A stretch of 64,000 nucleotides of DNA from Streptomyces monashensis (GCF_001866665.1 NZ_MLYO01000014.1:62001-126000); one strand, 5' to 3'. Shown: positions 25,249 to 33,472, numbered from the stretch's first letter. Numbers and translations: made by a program. Notes: generated by a model from the sequence alone, not told the origin.

Positions 25249-26214
25249 ATGCGCAGCACGGTCACCACACCCCCGGCCCAGTCCCCCGCAACCGCCGAGT
25301 CCCCGTCCCGGCCCCGCGCCCGGCCCCGCCTCGACTGGCGGCTCCGCTTCGGCGCGCTGTCCCTGATCTGGGGCTTCAGCTTTCTGCTGATCAAGGTCGG
25401 GACGGACGGCTACGCGCCGTTCCAGGTCACCCTCGGGCGGCTGGTGTTCGGCACGGCGGTGCTGGCCGCGGCTATGGCGGTCAAGCGTGAGCGGCTGCCC
25501 CGCGGGGCCCGCCTGTGGGGTCGCATGGCGGTCGCCGCGTTCTTCCTGAACGCCCTCCCCTTCTCCCTCTTCGCCTACGCCGAGCTGACGATCCCGTCCA
25601 CGCTGGCCGGTATCTGCAACGCGACCTCGCCCCTGTGGGGCATGGCCCTGTCCCTGGTCGCCCTCTCCGAGGACCGGCCGACCCGGGTCCGCGTGGCCGG
25701 CCTCGGCCTGGGCTTCCTCGGGGTGCTGACCGTGCTCGGCGTGTGGCAGGGCTTCCACGGCCTGGACGCCACGGGTACGGCGCTGGCGCTGCTGGCCTCG
25801 CTGAGCTATCCCGTCGGCTGGATCTACGTCCGCCGGACACTCGCCGCAACCGGCAACTCCCATCTGTCGATGACCGGGGCGCAGCTGCTGCTCGCGACGC
25901 TCCAACTGGCCGTGGTGACACCGCTGTTCGCCGGCTTCCCCACGCATCTCTCGCCGGTGCCGCTGCTGGCGATCGCCGCGCTGGGCGCCCTGGGGACGGG
26001 ACTCGCGGTGCTGATCCAGTACGGCCTGGTCGCGGAGGTGGGTCCGACGACCGCGCAGATGGTCACGTACTTCATCCCGGTCATCGCCACCGCCGCCGGC
26101 GTCGCGCTCCTCGGGGAGTCGCTGCGCTGGACCACACCGGTGGGAGCGGTGATCGTGCTGGCGGGGGCCGCGCTGACGCAGGCGCGGGGGCGGAAGGGCG
26201 CCAAGGGCGCCTAG
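25249..26214 (+). CDS. EamA/DMT-family transporter
   Basis: The 321-aa protein has about ten transmembrane helices in two EamA repeats: the first starts FGALSLIWGFSFLLIKVGTDG and the second TGTALALLASLSYPVGWIYV. Members export amino acids, metabolites or drugs, and the substrate here is unknown. The start at ATG 25249 follows a poor Shine-Dalgarno (GTGAAG). The residues before the first helix (1-36) are Pro/Thr-rich and cytoplasmic. It is likely controlled by the divergent LysR gene. Confidence 0.87.
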   Translation: MRSTVTTPPAQSPATAESPSRPRARPRLDWRLRFGALSLIWGFSFLLIKVGTDGYAPFQVTLGRLVFGTAVLAAAMAVKRERLPRGARLWGRMAVAAFFLNALPFSLFAYAELTIPSTLAGICNATSPLWGMALSLVALSEDRPTRVRVAGLGLGFLGVLTVLGVWQGFHGLDATGTALALLASLSYPVGWIYVRRTLAATGNSHLSMTGAQLLLATLQLAVVTPLFAGFPTHLSPVPLLAIAALGALGTGLAVLIQYGLVAEVGPTTAQMVTYFIPVIATAAGVALLGESLRWTTPVGAVIVLAGAALTQARGRKGAKGA

Positions 26215-26289
26215 GGAGTGTCGATCAGGCCGCGGCCGGTCCGCGGGATTCGCCCTGGTCGCCTTGCCGACCTCTCGGCAGGACTTCTG

Positions 26290-26520
26290 CCGACCGGCCT
26301 CCGGGCGTACGACGTCCGGCTCCAAGGACGGCATCGGCAACCCCACGATCGAGGGCAGCGGCGCCCACTCCGGACGGGCCGACCCGCGCGACCCGGAGAT
26401 CATCGGCGACGTTCGGCTGCACCGCGTGATCCGACGGGACACCGACGACGGCCCGCCGCTGCCGCACGGCGTCCTGGACGACGACGGCGCCGACCCCGGC
26501 AGATCGGCACCCGACCGCGG
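26290..26520 (+). pseudogene. Fragment resembling a Dyp-type peroxidase
   Basis: The frame reads SGSKDGIGNPTIEGSG and then a stretch including DPEIIGDVRLHRVIRRDTDD and PPLPHGVLDDDGADPG. This resembles the G-x-x-D-G-x-x-N/Q-P core of dye-decolourising peroxidases (usually FGFKDGI...P.IEGS) and the segment after it. Neither an intact N-terminus nor the distal heme-ligand region is present, and the 390-bp gap between the EamA gene and the MocR gene holds no other credible gene. A degenerated fragment is the best reading. Confidence 0.35.
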
Positions 26521-26603
26521 CGTTGCAGGCAGCGCGGCGCAAGGGAACCCTGTGCCCCGGCCGGCGGACCGCGCCGCCCCTCACGCCCTCGCTTCGGTCG
26601 CCG

Positions 26604-27935
26604 TCAGCCGTAGACCCGCGCCGGAGACGGCCGTACGGCTGCCGCCACCGCCTCCGCCAGGGGGGCGATGTCCTTCTCCGTGAGCATCGAGACGGTGATG
26701 CGGATCGCCGGGGGGCTGTTCAGGCGGAAGCGGGCGCCCGGGGCCACCGCCCAGCCGGACTGGACGAGGCGGGCCACCGCACCCGTCTCGTCGGGGACCG
26801 GGATCCAGACGTTCATGCCGCTGCGGCCGTGGCCGACGACGCCCCGGTCGGCGAGGGCGTCGAGCAGCGCGTCCCTGCGTGCGCCGTACGACCGTGCCAC
26901 CGCCGTGCGGTCCACCGCGCCCTCCTGCCACAGCCGGACCACGGCCCGTTGCAGCAGCAGGCTGACCCAGCCCGGGCCCAGGCGCTGACGGCCGCGCACT
27001 CGGTCGACGGTGACCGGGTCGCCGGTGAGTACGGCCACGCGCAGGTCGGGGCCGTAGGTCTTGGAGGCGGAGCGGACGACGGCCCAGTGGCGGGTGACGC
27101 CCGCGAGGGGGTGCAGCGGGAACTCGACGATGCCGTGACCGTGGTCGTCCTCGACCAGCACGGTCCCCGGATGGTCACGCAGGACCGCGCGCAGCGCACG
27201 CGCGCGCGTGGCGGTCACCGAGGCGCCGGTCGGGTTCTGGGCGCGGTCGGTGACGATCAGGGCGCGGGCCCCGGAGTCGAGGGCCGCGCGCAGGTCTTCG
27301 GGGCGCGGGCCGTCGTCGTCCACGGCCACCGGAAGGATGCGCAGGCCCAGCGCGGGGATCAGGTCCAGGACGCTGCCCCAGCCCGGGTCCTCGACGGCGA
27401 CGGCGTCGCCCGGCCTGAGGTGGGCCGACAGGACGCGTTCGATGGCGTCGAGGGAGCCGGACGTCACGGTCAGCGGGCCCTCCGGGACGCCGTCGGCGTC
27501 GAGTTCGGCGCGGGCGAGGCGGACGAGGTCCGCGTCGACGGGGTCGTCGCCGTAGCGGACGGGGCGCCGGTCGCCCTCCCGCGCCGCCGCGGTGAGGGCC
27601 GGGGCGAGGCGGGGCAGCAGGGCCGGGTCCGGGTTGCCGGTGGCCAGGTCGCGACCTCCGGCGGGGACCTCCACGCGCAGTTCCTCGCGTCCAGTGGTGG
27701 CCGGCCGGGGGCGCACCCGGCTGCCCCGGCGGCCGGCCGTCTCGATCACCCCGCGCTCGCGCAGGGTGCGATAGGCCGCCGCGACCGTGTTGGGGTTCAC
27801 GCCCAGCCGAGCCGCCAACTCCCGCATGGGCGGCAGGGGTTGCCCCGGCGCCAGCTCACCGGCGCCGACCGCGCCCTCGATTCCGGCCGCAATCTCTGCT
27901 GCGCCGCGCCCCTCGATCCGATACTCTCCTAGCAC
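26604..27935 (-). CDS. MocR-type regulator (GntR HTH fused to aminotransferase-like domain)
   Basis: The 443-aa protein joins a GntR winged HTH (residues 1-75: PPMRELAARLGVNPNTVAAAYRTL) to a fold-type I PLP domain (about 95-440). The latter includes VTSGSLDAIERVL, VEDPGWGSVLDLI, TDRAQNPTGASVTA and SASKTYGPDLRVA, whose Lys would bind PLP. MocR proteins sense PLP or related amino compounds. It starts at a GTG at 27935 with CATAAT 7 nt upstream (leaderless-like). The divergent flavin-oxidase-fold gene is a plausible target, in line with PdxR-type arrangements. Confidence 0.9.
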   Translation of the reverse strand: MLGEYRIEGRGAAEIAAGIEGAVGAGELAPGQPLPPMRELAARLGVNPNTVAAAYRTLRERGVIETAGRRGSRVRPRPATTGREELRVEVPAGGRDLATGNPDPALLPRLAPALTAAAREGDRRPVRYGDDPVDADLVRLARAELDADGVPEGPLTVTSGSLDAIERVLSAHLRPGDAVAVEDPGWGSVLDLIPALGLRILPVAVDDDGPRPEDLRAALDSGARALIVTDRAQNPTGASVTATRARALRAVLRDHPGTVLVEDDHGHGIVEFPLHPLAGVTRHWAVVRSASKTYGPDLRVAVLTGDPVTVDRVRGRQRLGPGWVSLLLQRAVVRLWQEGAVDRTAVARSYGARRDALLDALADRGVVGHGRSGMNVWIPVPDETGAVARLVQSGWAVAPGARFRLNSPPAIRITVSMLTEKDIAPLAEAVAAAVRPSPARVYG

Positions 27936-27946
27936 AAAGTCAATTA

Positions 27947-27958
27947 TGCACTAGTGCA
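27947..27958. promoter_or_regulatory. Palindromic operator TGCACTAGTGCA
   Basis: A perfect 12-bp palindrome (ATTATGCACTAGTGCAAT in context) lies 11 bases upstream of the MocR GTG, overlapping its likely -10 box CATAAT, and 47 bases before the divergent PPOX-fold gene. Position and symmetry fit an autoregulatory MocR site acting on both genes. Confidence 0.6.
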
Positions 27959-28005
27959 ATACGAGCGGCAATGCGGCTCGTCACAGCTCGCCATGGAGGA
28001 CCGTC

Positions 28006-28686
28006 ATGCAGGGGACGACCGAAGAATCCCGGGCCGCCGCCTACACCCCGACCGACCGCACCGTGCCCACGCGCTCCGCGGACCGGGCGTCGTACGACAA
28101 GGAACTGGTGCACGCGATACTCGACGAGGGGTACGTCTGCCACCTCGGCTTCGTCCGGGACGGGGCTCCCGTGGTGCTGCCGACGCTCTACGGCCGGGTC
28201 GGCGAGCGGCTCTACGTCCACGGGTCCACCGGTTCCCGTCCGCTGCGGATGTCCGGCGCGGCCGACCCGGGGCTGCCGGTGTGCCTCACGGTCACCCACG
28301 TCGACGGGCTGGTGCTGGCCCGCTCCGCCTTCCACCACTCGATCAACTACCGCTCCGTGGTGGTGCACGGCGTCGCGCACCAGGTCACCGACCCCGAGGA
28401 GCGGCGCCTGGCCCTGGACGCGCTGGTGGACCACGTCGTGCCCGGCCGCGCCGCCGACTCCCGGCCCGCGAACAAGAAGGAGCTGGCCGCCACCGCGGTG
28501 ATCCGCCTGGACCTGGACGAGGTCTCGGCCAAGGTCCGCACCGGCGGTGCGAACGACGAGCCCGAGGACCTCACCCTGCCGCACTGGGCCGGCGTCGTCC
28601 CGCTCCGCAAGGGCTACGACGCACCGGTCCCCAACACCGACCTGGCCCCCGGCATCACACTCCCGGACTACCTCACGCGGGCGTAG
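28006..28686 (+). CDS. Pyridoxamine 5'-phosphate oxidase-like flavoprotein (NimA/nitroreductase-type split barrel)
   Basis: The 226-aa protein has a split-barrel core: LDEGYVCHLGFVRDGAPVVLPTLYGRVGERLYVHGSTGS from about residue 38, then VCLTVTHVDGLVLARSAFHHSINYRSVVVHG, the pattern of FMN-binding PPOX-like proteins of the NimA/YhbP group. The RSAFHHSINYRSV segment is conserved in this family. A C-terminal extension includes KVRTGGANDEPEDL, typical for its MocR-linked members. GGAGG stands 6 nt before the ATG. It is likely regulated by the divergent MocR protein. Confidence 0.85.
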   Translation: MQGTTEESRAAAYTPTDRTVPTRSADRASYDKELVHAILDEGYVCHLGFVRDGAPVVLPTLYGRVGERLYVHGSTGSRPLRMSGAADPGLPVCLTVTHVDGLVLARSAFHHSINYRSVVVHGVAHQVTDPEERRLALDALVDHVVPGRAADSRPANKKELAATAVIRLDLDEVSAKVRTGGANDEPEDLTLPHWAGVVPLRKGYDAPVPNTDLAPGITLPDYLTRA

Positions 28687-28722
28687 GACACCGCGGCGCC
28701 GCACAGGTCCCGCACGGGCCGG

Positions 28723-29685
28723 TCACACAGGGATCGGCCCCCGACGACCGGCTCCGCGCGCCTCGCTCACCGCCAGGCCCGCGACCGCCGTGAGCATCAG
28801 CAGGGTGCCGGTCGCGGTCGCCGCCGTGAGCCGTTCGCCGAGCAGCACGACGGCGAGCACGGCCGCGGTCACCGGCTCCAGCAGCATGATCACGGACACG
28901 GTGGCGGACCGTACGACGGCCGCTCCCGCGAAGTACAGGGCGTACGCGAGAGCGGTCGGCACGGCGGCGATGTAGCAGAGGAGCCACAGCAACCGGGCCG
29001 GGTGGGCGGTGTGCGGGACCAGCCCCTCGTGCAGGGCGAACGGCAGGAGGCACAGGGTGGTCACCGCGAAGGCCCCGACGGTGGTGTCGGAGGCATCGAC
29101 CGCGCCGCCCCTCCCCCACCGGCGCGTCAGCAGGGTCATGACCGCGTAGCCCGCGGCCGACAGCAGCGCCAGCAGCACGCCCGCCGGGCGGACGGTCGCG
29201 GCCGAGCCGCCGAAGGTCAGCACGGCCAGCCCGGCGAGCGCGCCGCCGACGGCCAGGACGCCTCCCGCGCCGAGCCGTTCGCCGAGCAGGAGCCGGGCGC
29301 CGAGCGCGATGAGCACGGGGCCCGCGCCGAGGGTGACGACGGTGGCCACCGCGAGCCCGGTCGACTCCACGGCGGCGAAGTAGGCGGTCTGGAACACCGC
29401 CAGCCCGAGGCCCGTGACGAGGGCACGGACCATCCGGCGCGCCGGCGGTTCGGTCGAGACCTGCCGGGTCTTCCGTGTTTTCCAGGGCAGCCCGCGCCCG
29501 GCCAGCAGCAAGAGGAGCCCCAGCGCACAGCGCCAGAACGACAGGCCGAAGGCGCCCATGTCGCTGGTCCGGTAGACCAGGGAGGCTGCGGCGCCGGCGG
29601 TGCCCCAGGCGGCACCGGTGACGATCAGATAGAGCAGGCCACGCCCGACGGGCAGGCCGGAAGCGGCGTTCGGGTTCGTCGACAA
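28723..29685 (-). CDS. EamA/DMT-family transporter under a peptide leader
   Basis: The 320-aa membrane protein has ten hydrophobic segments in two EamA halves: [20 protein letters not shown] near residue 22 and [20 protein letters not shown] in the second half. Proteins of this family export amino acids or toxic metabolites. The start is a TTG at 29685, with GGAG 8 nt upstream; no ATG or GTG lies near the first helix. That GGAG sits in a small hairpin, and a 12-codon leader peptide precedes it by 142 bp, so its translation may be induced by ribosome stalling. Confidence 0.85.
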   Translation of the reverse strand: MSTNPNAASGLPVGRGLLYLIVTGAAWGTAGAAASLVYRTSDMGAFGLSFWRCALGLLLLLAGRGLPWKTRKTRQVSTEPPARRMVRALVTGLGLAVFQTAYFAAVESTGLAVATVVTLGAGPVLIALGARLLLGERLGAGGVLAVGGALAGLAVLTFGGSAATVRPAGVLLALLSAAGYAVMTLLTRRWGRGGAVDASDTTVGAFAVTTLCLLPFALHEGLVPHTAHPARLLWLLCYIAAVPTALAYALYFAGAAVVRSATVSVIMLLEPVTAAVLAVVLLGERLTAATATGTLLMLTAVAGLAVSEARGAGRRGPIPV

Positions 29686-29689
29686 GAGA

Positions 29690-29705
29690 GTTTCTCCGCA
29701 GAAAC
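29690..29705 (-). promoter_or_regulatory. Hairpin that sequesters the EamA ribosome binding site
   Basis: On the gene strand GTTTCT and AGAAAC pair perfectly around GCGG; the Shine-Dalgarno GGAG spans loop and stem, 4 nt before the TTG. Competing partners upstream are CCCGCAG (with CTGCGG) and TCCGCA (with TGCGGA), and stable hairpins GAAGGCG/CGCCTTC and CCCGGCGC/GCGCCGGG lie in the leader. Confidence 0.6.
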
Positions 29706-29827
29706 GCACCGACGGGGTGCGGAAGTTCGAAGGCGACCCGCCTTCAGCGGGGCGCGCGGACTTCGTCTGCGGGCAGCACCGTCCGGCCCGGCGCACACGC
29801 GCCGGGCGGGTGTCCCGGAGGCCCGCC

Positions 29828-29866
29828 TCAGGCAGCCGGGGGCGGAAGAACCAGGGTGGACGGCAT
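29828..29866 (-). CDS. Leader peptide [12 protein letters not shown]
   Basis: A 12-codon frame ends 142 bases before the TTG of the EamA gene. It encodes three consecutive prolines near the end, a sequence that slows or stalls ribosomes. The ATG follows TAGGGT by 7 nt and TTGTCG lies 18 bp before that, so a leaderless transcript probably begins at the peptide's start codon. The peptide's length, the proline run and the hairpins downstream fit a translation-attenuation leader of the kind known upstream of resistance and efflux genes. No equivalent is known to me for this EamA family. Confidence 0.5.
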   Translation of the reverse strand: MPSTLVLPPPAA

Positions 29867-29873
29867 GACCGGA

Positions 29874-29903
29874 ACCCTAGGCGGACGTCCCGCGCGCCGA
29901 CAA
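29874..29903 (-). promoter_or_regulatory. Promoter of the leader-EamA unit
   Basis: TTGTCG and TAGGGT are separated by 18 bp on the minus strand, overlapping the 3' end of the upstream EamA gene. The -10 ends 7 nt before the leader peptide ATG. This supports separate transcription of the downstream transporter. Confidence 0.55.
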
Positions 29904-30869
29904 CTCCCGGTCCGGGCCGCGCGAGGCCACGGGCTCGGCGGAGTTCTTGGCCGGGGTGGAGGACTGCGCGATGAACGCGCCGATCAGGACGACCAGTCCG
30001 CCGACGAGCTGCGGCGCCGAGAGGTGCTCGCCGAGCAGCACCCAGGCCAGCACGGTGGCGACCACCGCCTCCAGACAGGCGACGACCCCGGCGACCTGCG
30101 GCGACAGCCGCCGCACCGAGAGCACCCCGGTGACGTACGCGGCGACCGTGGCGATCAGCACGATCCAGGCCAGCAGGACGACGGCGGGTACGACGGTGCC
30201 GTTCATCTCCGCGGAGCCGGTCAGCACCGACCAGCGCATGGTCCAGGGGCGGGCCACCACGGTGAGTACGGCGGCGCCGACGAGCAGGCCGTACGCGATG
30301 ACGCCGAGCGGGTCCGGGGCCTCCTCGCCCGCGTCGCTGCCCTGGTCGGCTAGGACGAAGTAGCCGACCTGGCAGCAGGCGGCGGCGAGCGCGAACAGCA
30401 GGCCGAGCGGGTCGAAGCTCAGTCCCGACCAGACCTCGACGACACAGGCGAGGCCGCCGGCCGCGAGGACGACACCGAGCGCGGCGGCGCGGGTCACCGG
30501 CCGCCGCTGGACGAACCGCACCCAGCCCAGCACCAGGGCCGGGGCCAGATATTCGACGAGCAGCGCCACGCCCACCGGGATCCGGGAGAGCGCGGCGAAG
30601 TAGCAGGCCTGGACACCGGCGACGGCGAGCAGTCCGAACCCGGCGAGCAGCGCGGGCCGGCGGCGCGGCAGGCTCCGGTGGCGTACGGCGAGCGGCAGCA
30701 TGACCAGGGCGGCGCCGGTGACCCGCAGCCACACCACGTGGAGCGGGTCGAGTCCCGCCTCGATCAGTGGTTTCGCGGCCACACCGGACCCGCCGAAGGC
30801 GAGCGCCGACACGAGCGCGAGACCGAGTCCGGCACCTTTGCCGTGACTGCCCTGACTGCTTTCAGACAT
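29877..30869 (-). CDS. EamA/DMT-family transporter
   Basis: The 330-aa protein (from ATG 30869; a GTG at 30881 is also possible) has ten transmembrane segments in two EamA repeats: [23 protein letters not shown] and [22 protein letters not shown]. It belongs to the RhtA-like efflux group (threonine/homoserine type) by general pattern: [20 protein letters not shown] and [22 protein letters not shown]. The substrate is unknown. Its 3' end contains the promoter of the next EamA gene. Tandem EamA genes with separate promoters suggest paralogous exporters with different induction. Confidence 0.85.
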   Translation of the reverse strand: MSESSQGSHGKGAGLGLALVSALAFGGSGVAAKPLIEAGLDPLHVVWLRVTGAALVMLPLAVRHRSLPRRRPALLAGFGLLAVAGVQACYFAALSRIPVGVALLVEYLAPALVLGWVRFVQRRPVTRAAALGVVLAAGGLACVVEVWSGLSFDPLGLLFALAAACCQVGYFVLADQGSDAGEEAPDPLGVIAYGLLVGAAVLTVVARPWTMRWSVLTGSAEMNGTVVPAVVLLAWIVLIATVAAYVTGVLSVRRLSPQVAGVVACLEAVVATVLAWVLLGEHLSAPQLVGGLVVLIGAFIAQSSTPAKNSAEPVASRGPDRELSARGTSA

Positions 30870-30992
30870 CTGCACCGGCACATGATGGCAGGCGGCGACA
30901 TGAGCGTCACTCCCTTTGACACCTGTCTCATGGACTGGACCGCCCAGCCGCCGACAGCCGGCCGGCTCTCCGGACCGTACGGGCTCAGCGGT

Positions 30993-31610
30993 TCAGCAGC
31001 TCGCGCTCCCGTCGCCCGCGTACTCCTCGGTACCGGCGTCGATCCGGGCGCCCAGGTCAAGGGCGGAGATGCCGGCGCGTTCGAGGACCTCGACCGCGCG
31101 GGCACCGGGGTCCGCGGCGAGCGCGGCGAGCAGATCGGTGCCGGCGGGGCGGAGCTCGCCGCGGTGCCGGGCCCGCTCGCGGGCGCCGCTCATGGCCGCG
31201 GCCGCGGCGGGCGACCAGGCGGGGGCGTCCCGGGTGTCGCGCGCGAGGGAGCGGGCCGGGGCGGGTACGACGATGGCGCCGGAGTCCTCCACACTGCCCT
31301 GCCAGCGCAGGCCGTAGCCGATGCTGCGCTGCACGAGGTAGCCGAGCAGCCTCGCGAGCCGCTGCGGGTCGCCGACGGCGGCACGGACCTCGGGGTCGTG
31401 CTCCAGGAGGGAGTGCAGCAGATGGGCGGTGTCGATCTGCCGGTCCCCGTCCCGGACGGCCCTCCGGCGGGCACCCGCGACCACCGCTGCCAGCTCGGCG
31501 CCGAGCGCGGCATCGTCCTCGATCTGCGGAACCGCCTCGTCATGGGCGGTCCCGCGGGTAGTACGGGGTTGCACAACCTCTACCCCATCAGCCTCAACGG
31601 TCCGAGTCAT
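30993..31610 (-). CDS. Clp N-terminal repeat domain protein
   Basis: The 205-aa protein contains the paired helical repeats of the Clp N domain without an ATPase. The first, RQIDTAHLLHSLLEHDPEVRAAVGD, is near residue 52, and the second, LRPAGTDLLAALAADPGARAVEVLERAGI, near residue 155. Such stand-alone proteins resemble ClpS/ClpC adaptor-like or peptidase-associated factors in Actinobacteria. The start is uncertain: ATG 31610 begins MTRTVEADG; upstream in-frame starts add Arg-rich, A/T-richer codons. No Shine-Dalgarno is seen. Confidence 0.72.
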   Translation of the reverse strand: MTRTVEADGVEVVQPRTTRGTAHDEAVPQIEDDAALGAELAAVVAGARRRAVRDGDRQIDTAHLLHSLLEHDPEVRAAVGDPQRLARLLGYLVQRSIGYGLRWQGSVEDSGAIVVPAPARSLARDTRDAPAWSPAAAAAMSGARERARHRGELRPAGTDLLAALAADPGARAVEVLERAGISALDLGARIDAGTEEYAGDGSASC

Positions 31611-31795
31611 CCGCGAGCGGAACCATCTTCGCGTCCCACACAGAGTGGACATCGCCGAGCGCAATCTCATCCTTACGGAGGAGATTCGGCCGACCTGGCG
31701 GAGATCCGGACCGGGACGCCCCACAGGACGCGCGCGCCGCCTCGCCGTACGCCCTGGGCGCAACCGCCACGCCTCCGTACTCGTCCCCCTTGTAT

Positions 31796-31990
31796 ATGGA
31801 GAGCGCACGCGAGTGCTGGCTTGTGGCGCTGCCGGCGGTCGACGGCAAGCAGTACGTCTACCGGGTGTACGCCCCGGAGGGCGCCGTACTCGCCGACCTG
31901 TTCTGGGACGCCTGGCACTGCCACGACGAGAGCGCCTTCCCGCGCGCGTGGGACCTGTTCGACGCGGCGCTGATCCGACGGATCGGCTGA
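31796..31990 (+). CDS. Conserved 64-aa protein
   Basis: The small acidic protein begins MESARECWLVALPAVDGKQY and has a compact aromatic core with WDAWHCHDESAFPRAWDLF, suggesting a folded domain rather than a random frame. Codons end in G or C. An in-frame TTG two codons earlier is possible. No clear Shine-Dalgarno is seen. It is divergent from the Clp-N protein gene. I recognise it only as a recurrent Streptomyces small protein without function. Confidence 0.6.
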   Translation: MESARECWLVALPAVDGKQYVYRVYAPEGAVLADLFWDAWHCHDESAFPRAWDLFDAALIRRIG

Positions 31991-32128
31991 ACCAACCGCC
32001 TCACGGTTTCCCCTTCACCTTCCATGTCACCATTTCCACGCCATTCCTGACGGTTCATCAGTGTTGAACATTGCAGCCGCTGCGGCTACGTTCCGCGACA
32101 CCGTAGCCCGACACGAAGGGGTGGTCGC

Positions 32129-32557
32129 ATGGCCGAAGTCAGTGCTGAGGCACGCGTGGAGGCGCAGGCCGAGAAGGTATGGGCGCAGCTCACCGACTGG
32201 TCGGCGTACGGGGAGTGGAACGCGACCCACACCAACTTCCCCAAGGGCGGACCGGAGACCCTGGCGGTGGGCGGGACCTTCCAGGAGAACATGAAGCTGA
32301 TGGGCTTCCCGGCGGAGGTCGAGTGGACCGTCGAGGAGCTGGAGCCGGCCCGGGTGCTCGCCATTCGCGGCAAGGGGCCGATGGCCGTGACCGTCGCCAC
32401 GCGGTACACGCTCACCCCGCAGGGCGAGGCCACGGTGGTCCGTATCGACGGCGAGTTCACGGGCGCCGCCGTCTCCCTCATGGCGGGCAAGCTCAAGGAC
32501 TCGGCGACGGCCGCGCTCAACGAGTCCCTGCGCAAGCTGGCCGGACTGGTGGCCTGA
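32129..32557 (+). CDS. SRPBCC (START-like) ligand-binding protein
   Basis: The 142-aa protein matches polyketide cyclase/SRPBCC family members of the Rv0910 type: VEAQAEKVWAQLTDWSAYGEWN at the N-terminus, strand GFPAEVEWTVEELEPARVLAIRG, and a long C-terminal helix SLMAGKLKDSATAALNESLRKLAGL. The helix-grip fold binds hydrophobic ligands. The M. tuberculosis relative has been described as a toxin in a pair with Rv0909; no antitoxin partner is beside this gene. GAAGGGG lies about 7 nt before the ATG. It ends at a shared bidirectional terminator. Confidence 0.83.
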   Translation: MAEVSAEARVEAQAEKVWAQLTDWSAYGEWNATHTNFPKGGPETLAVGGTFQENMKLMGFPAEVEWTVEELEPARVLAIRGKGPMAVTVATRYTLTPQGEATVVRIDGEFTGAAVSLMAGKLKDSATAALNESLRKLAGLVA

Positions 32558-32570
32558 GCGGCGAACGCGC

Positions 32571-32605
32571 GAAGGCGCCCCGCGGACGGTCCGCGGGGCG
32601 CCTTC
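32571..32605. terminator. Bidirectional hairpin terminator
   Basis: A 15-bp perfect stem (GAAGGCGCCCCGCGG with its complement) with a 5-nt loop lies between the convergent SRPBCC and PadR genes, 13 and 8 nt from their stops. Confidence 0.9.
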
Positions 32606-32613
32606 GGTACGGG

Positions 32614-33240
32614 TCAGTGCTCGTCGGCGAGGATCAGGTACAGCTTCTTGCGGGCTTCGTTGATGACGGCCAGCGCCTTCTCGCGCTGCTCCTTGCTGCC
32701 GGTCTTCCAGACCTGGCTGAAGGCCTCCATCAGGCCGAAGCCGGCCTGCCGGATCTCGCCGAGGGCCTCCCAGTCGACCCCGCGCGAGGCCTCCTCCCAC
32801 GGGGCGTCCGGGCCCTCGTCGGCGACGGAACGCCCGTCACCGGTGAGCGCGAACAGCTTCTTGCCGCCCTCGCTCTCGCTGGCGATCAGGCCCTCGTCCT
32901 CCAGCAGCTGGAGCGTGGGGTACACCGAACCGGGGCTGGGCTTCCACGCGCCGCCGCTGCGTTCGGCGATCTCCTGGATCATCTCGTAGCCGTGCATCGG
33001 CCGGTCCTTCAGCAGGGCCAGGATCGAGGCGCGTACGTCACCGCGCCGCGCCCGCCCCCTCGGACCGCCGCGCCCACGGGGCCCCCAGGCGCCGGGGCCG
33101 AAACCGGGTCCACCGGGACCGAATCCCGGCCCACCCGGCCCGAAGGGCCCGAACGCGGCCCGACGTCCCTCGAACCCGCCGAGGCCCCGGTACCCGTGAC
33201 CCTCATGCCGGTGTCCGTGCTCGTATCCGTGGCTGCGCAT
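32614..33240 (-). CDS. PadR-family regulator with His/Gly-rich N-terminus
   Basis: The 208-aa protein has a flexible N-terminal region rich in His, Gly, Phe and Pro (residues 1-65, with repeats GPGFGPG and several His). The PadR winged HTH follows at about 66-140 (RASILALLKDRPMHGYEMIQEIAERS ... GSVYPTLQLLEDEGLI), then a C-terminal dimerisation helix bundle. The His-rich segment could bind metal. I chose the ATG at 33240 because GGAG lies 8 nt upstream; the in-frame ATG six bases earlier has poor spacing. Promoter-proximal palindromes suggest autoregulation. Confidence 0.87.
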   Translation of the reverse strand: MRSHGYEHGHRHEGHGYRGLGGFEGRRAAFGPFGPGGPGFGPGGPGFGPGAWGPRGRGGPRGRARRGDVRASILALLKDRPMHGYEMIQEIAERSGGAWKPSPGSVYPTLQLLEDEGLIASESEGGKKLFALTGDGRSVADEGPDAPWEEASRGVDWEALGEIRQAGFGLMEAFSQVWKTGSKEQREKALAVINEARKKLYLILADEH

Positions 33241-33278
33241 CGCCATCACTCCATTCCATCGATGATCTGTCACGTCTG

Positions 33279-33316
33279 CATCGCGTATCGTTCGCGATGT
33301 CTCAACGATATATCGG
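33279..33316. promoter_or_regulatory. Nested inverted repeats upstream of padR
   Basis: Within 38 bp lie CATCGCG-N7-CGCGATG (33279-33299), ATCGTT-N11-AACGAT (33287-33309) and the palindrome CGATATATCG (33306-33315). They are 40-75 bp before the PadR start codon, a likely autoregulatory operator/promoter zone. Confidence 0.55.
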
Positions 33317-33472
33317 AACCGATCGCATGGCAATGCCGTGGGTCGACTGCCTGGTGTCCCGTCCTCACTCAATCGGGTCGTGTCTCAACGAACCGAGTCG
33401 TTCGGGCTTCTGTCTCAGCGAACCTGGTCGGCGCGTCTGAGCCCGGTGTCCCGTCGCAGCGAACCGCGGCTC
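33298..33472. repeat. Cluster of TGTCTCA(A/G)CGA elements
   Basis: Copies start at 33298 (TGTCTCAACGA), 33381 (TGTCTCAACGAACCGAGTCG), 33411 (TGTCTCAGCGAACCTGGTCG) and 33453 (GTCGCAGCGAACCGCGGCTCG, diverged). A further copy is at 34767-34785. The 33241-33510 gap between the padR start and the next gene holds these and the padR operator; no gene is evident. Confidence 0.6.

Noticed and set aside
31594..31700. Minus-strand frame ending in LGDVHSVWDAKMVPLADDSDR, overlapping the start of the Clp-N protein
   Set aside because: It reads well for about 25 residues but has no plausible start with a ribosome binding site and uses A/T-ending codons; kept only as a note.
33281..33320. Possible IS terminal repeats at the padR promoter
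   Set aside because: The dyads are short, nested and sit exactly at a promoter; operators explain them better, and no transposase is near.
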